From: Celeribacter litoreus
Lineage (GTDB): Bacteria > Pseudomonadota > Alphaproteobacteria > Rhodobacterales > Rhodobacteraceae
Reading direction: 5' to 3'
DNA: 64,000 nt
Assembly (NCBI RefSeq): GCF_020165855.1
Contig: NZ_JAIUFY010000001.1
Location: 124,001 to 188,000 of the forward strand
The translations under genes and the position numbers were made by a program. This document shows, in pieces, positions 63,833 to 64,000 of this stretch (positions within the stretch are counted from its first letter, which is position 1; each line of letters begins with the position of its first letter). Below the pieces are notes generated by a model that did no database searches, was not told the origin of the DNA, and was given only the letters and a program-made list of their open reading frames with translations.

Positions 63833-64000
63833 ATGTCAGACATCGTGATTCTGGGGGGTGCGCGGACTGCAATCGGCACTTTTGGCGGGGCACTTGCGGG
63901 TCATCGGCCGGCTGACATCGCGACCCATGTCGCGCAAGAGGCGATGAAGCGTGCAGGCACCGTGCCGGATCAGATCGGGCACGTAGTCTACGGGCACATC
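63833..64000 (+). CDS. Acetyl-CoA acetyltransferase/thiolase (5' part only)
   Basis: The first 56 codons of a thiolase lie in the window (VILGGARTAIGTFGGALAGH, then HVAQEAMKRAG). The catalytic Cys is beyond the edge. GGGAGG precedes the start. It may be a beta-ketothiolase for polyhydroxybutyrate or acetoacetyl-CoA metabolism. Confidence 0.9.
   Translation, partial: MSDIVILGGARTAIGTFGGALAGHRPADIATHVAQEAMKRAGTVPDQIGHVVYGHI

Noticed and set aside
1-64000. CRISPR arrays, insertion sequences or prophage genes
   Set aside because: No regularly spaced repeats, transposase, integrase or phage structural genes were found.

Overview
The window looks like chromosomal DNA of a marine alphaproteobacterium of the Rhodobacteraceae (Roseobacter group). 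The evidence is moderately high GC, an NDUFA9-like complex I protein, the LivHMGF, TRAP and NMT1-type transporters with an IclR-controlled aromatic cluster, the GpmI-EnvC-CtpA-RppH order, and the SerB/SerC/SerA locus with a candidate serC-type RNA leader. I saw no insertion sequence, prophage or CRISPR array. Two tRNAs are present: Leu(CAG) and Pro(CGG).

Region by region. 1-6.4 kb: truncated NDUFA9-like gene, tRNA-Leu, a Tat-exported amidohydrolase, a gene-poor 0.6 kb, an MFS exporter, then a two-gene unit of a TbpB-like surface lipoprotein and a compact Slam-type outer-membrane protein. 6.4-12.7 kb (minus strand): TetR regulator, branched-chain/amide-type ABC importer (binding protein, LivH, M, G, F) and an unusual M19 dipeptidase homologue. 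12.8-17.9 kb: an envelope glycosylation operon (GT39-GT2-GtrA) divergent from an OmpR/EnvZ-type two-component system. 18.2-29.6 kb: catabolic region with an NMT1-type ABC importer behind a structured leader, then a TRAP importer, extradiol dioxygenase, FAD hydroxylase, FAH-family enzyme and IclR regulator, flanked by a carboxymuconolactone-decarboxylase-like gene and a GST. A 15-bp near-palindrome, GTCCRCCNNGCGGAC, occurs in three intergenic spots here and may be the IclR operator.

29.6-39 kb: tRNA-Pro, a DMT exporter, a zinc-ribbon protein, leuB, an exonuclease/phosphatase-like exported protein with a membrane protein, a CoA-transferase pair, and leuC-leuD interrupted by a translationally coupled glycosyltransferase-like gene. 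39-50 kb: MscS channel, then rsfS-rlmH-gpmI-envC-ctpA-rppH, facing a lytic transglycosylase and RNase R. 50-57 kb: DUF2064 protein, GNAT, dapE, a prokaryotic ionotropic-glutamate-receptor-like channel, dapD, a LOG-family protein, two small unknowns, rlmN. 57-64 kb: IalB-like protein, TSUP permease, serB divergent from serC-serA, a PP2A-type phosphoesterase and the start of a thiolase.

The items most worth a second look are the iGluR-like channel with a non-canonical pore loop (52135-53187), the lipoprotein/Slam pair with a 26-bp perfect palindrome in the Slam signal-peptide codons, the glycosyltransferase inside leuCD, two 19-codon upstream ORFs that end in ATGA overlaps with the next start (dctQ and rsfS), and the shared candidate operator in the catabolic cluster. 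All functions are inferred from motifs and context in the sequence; no database search was run.
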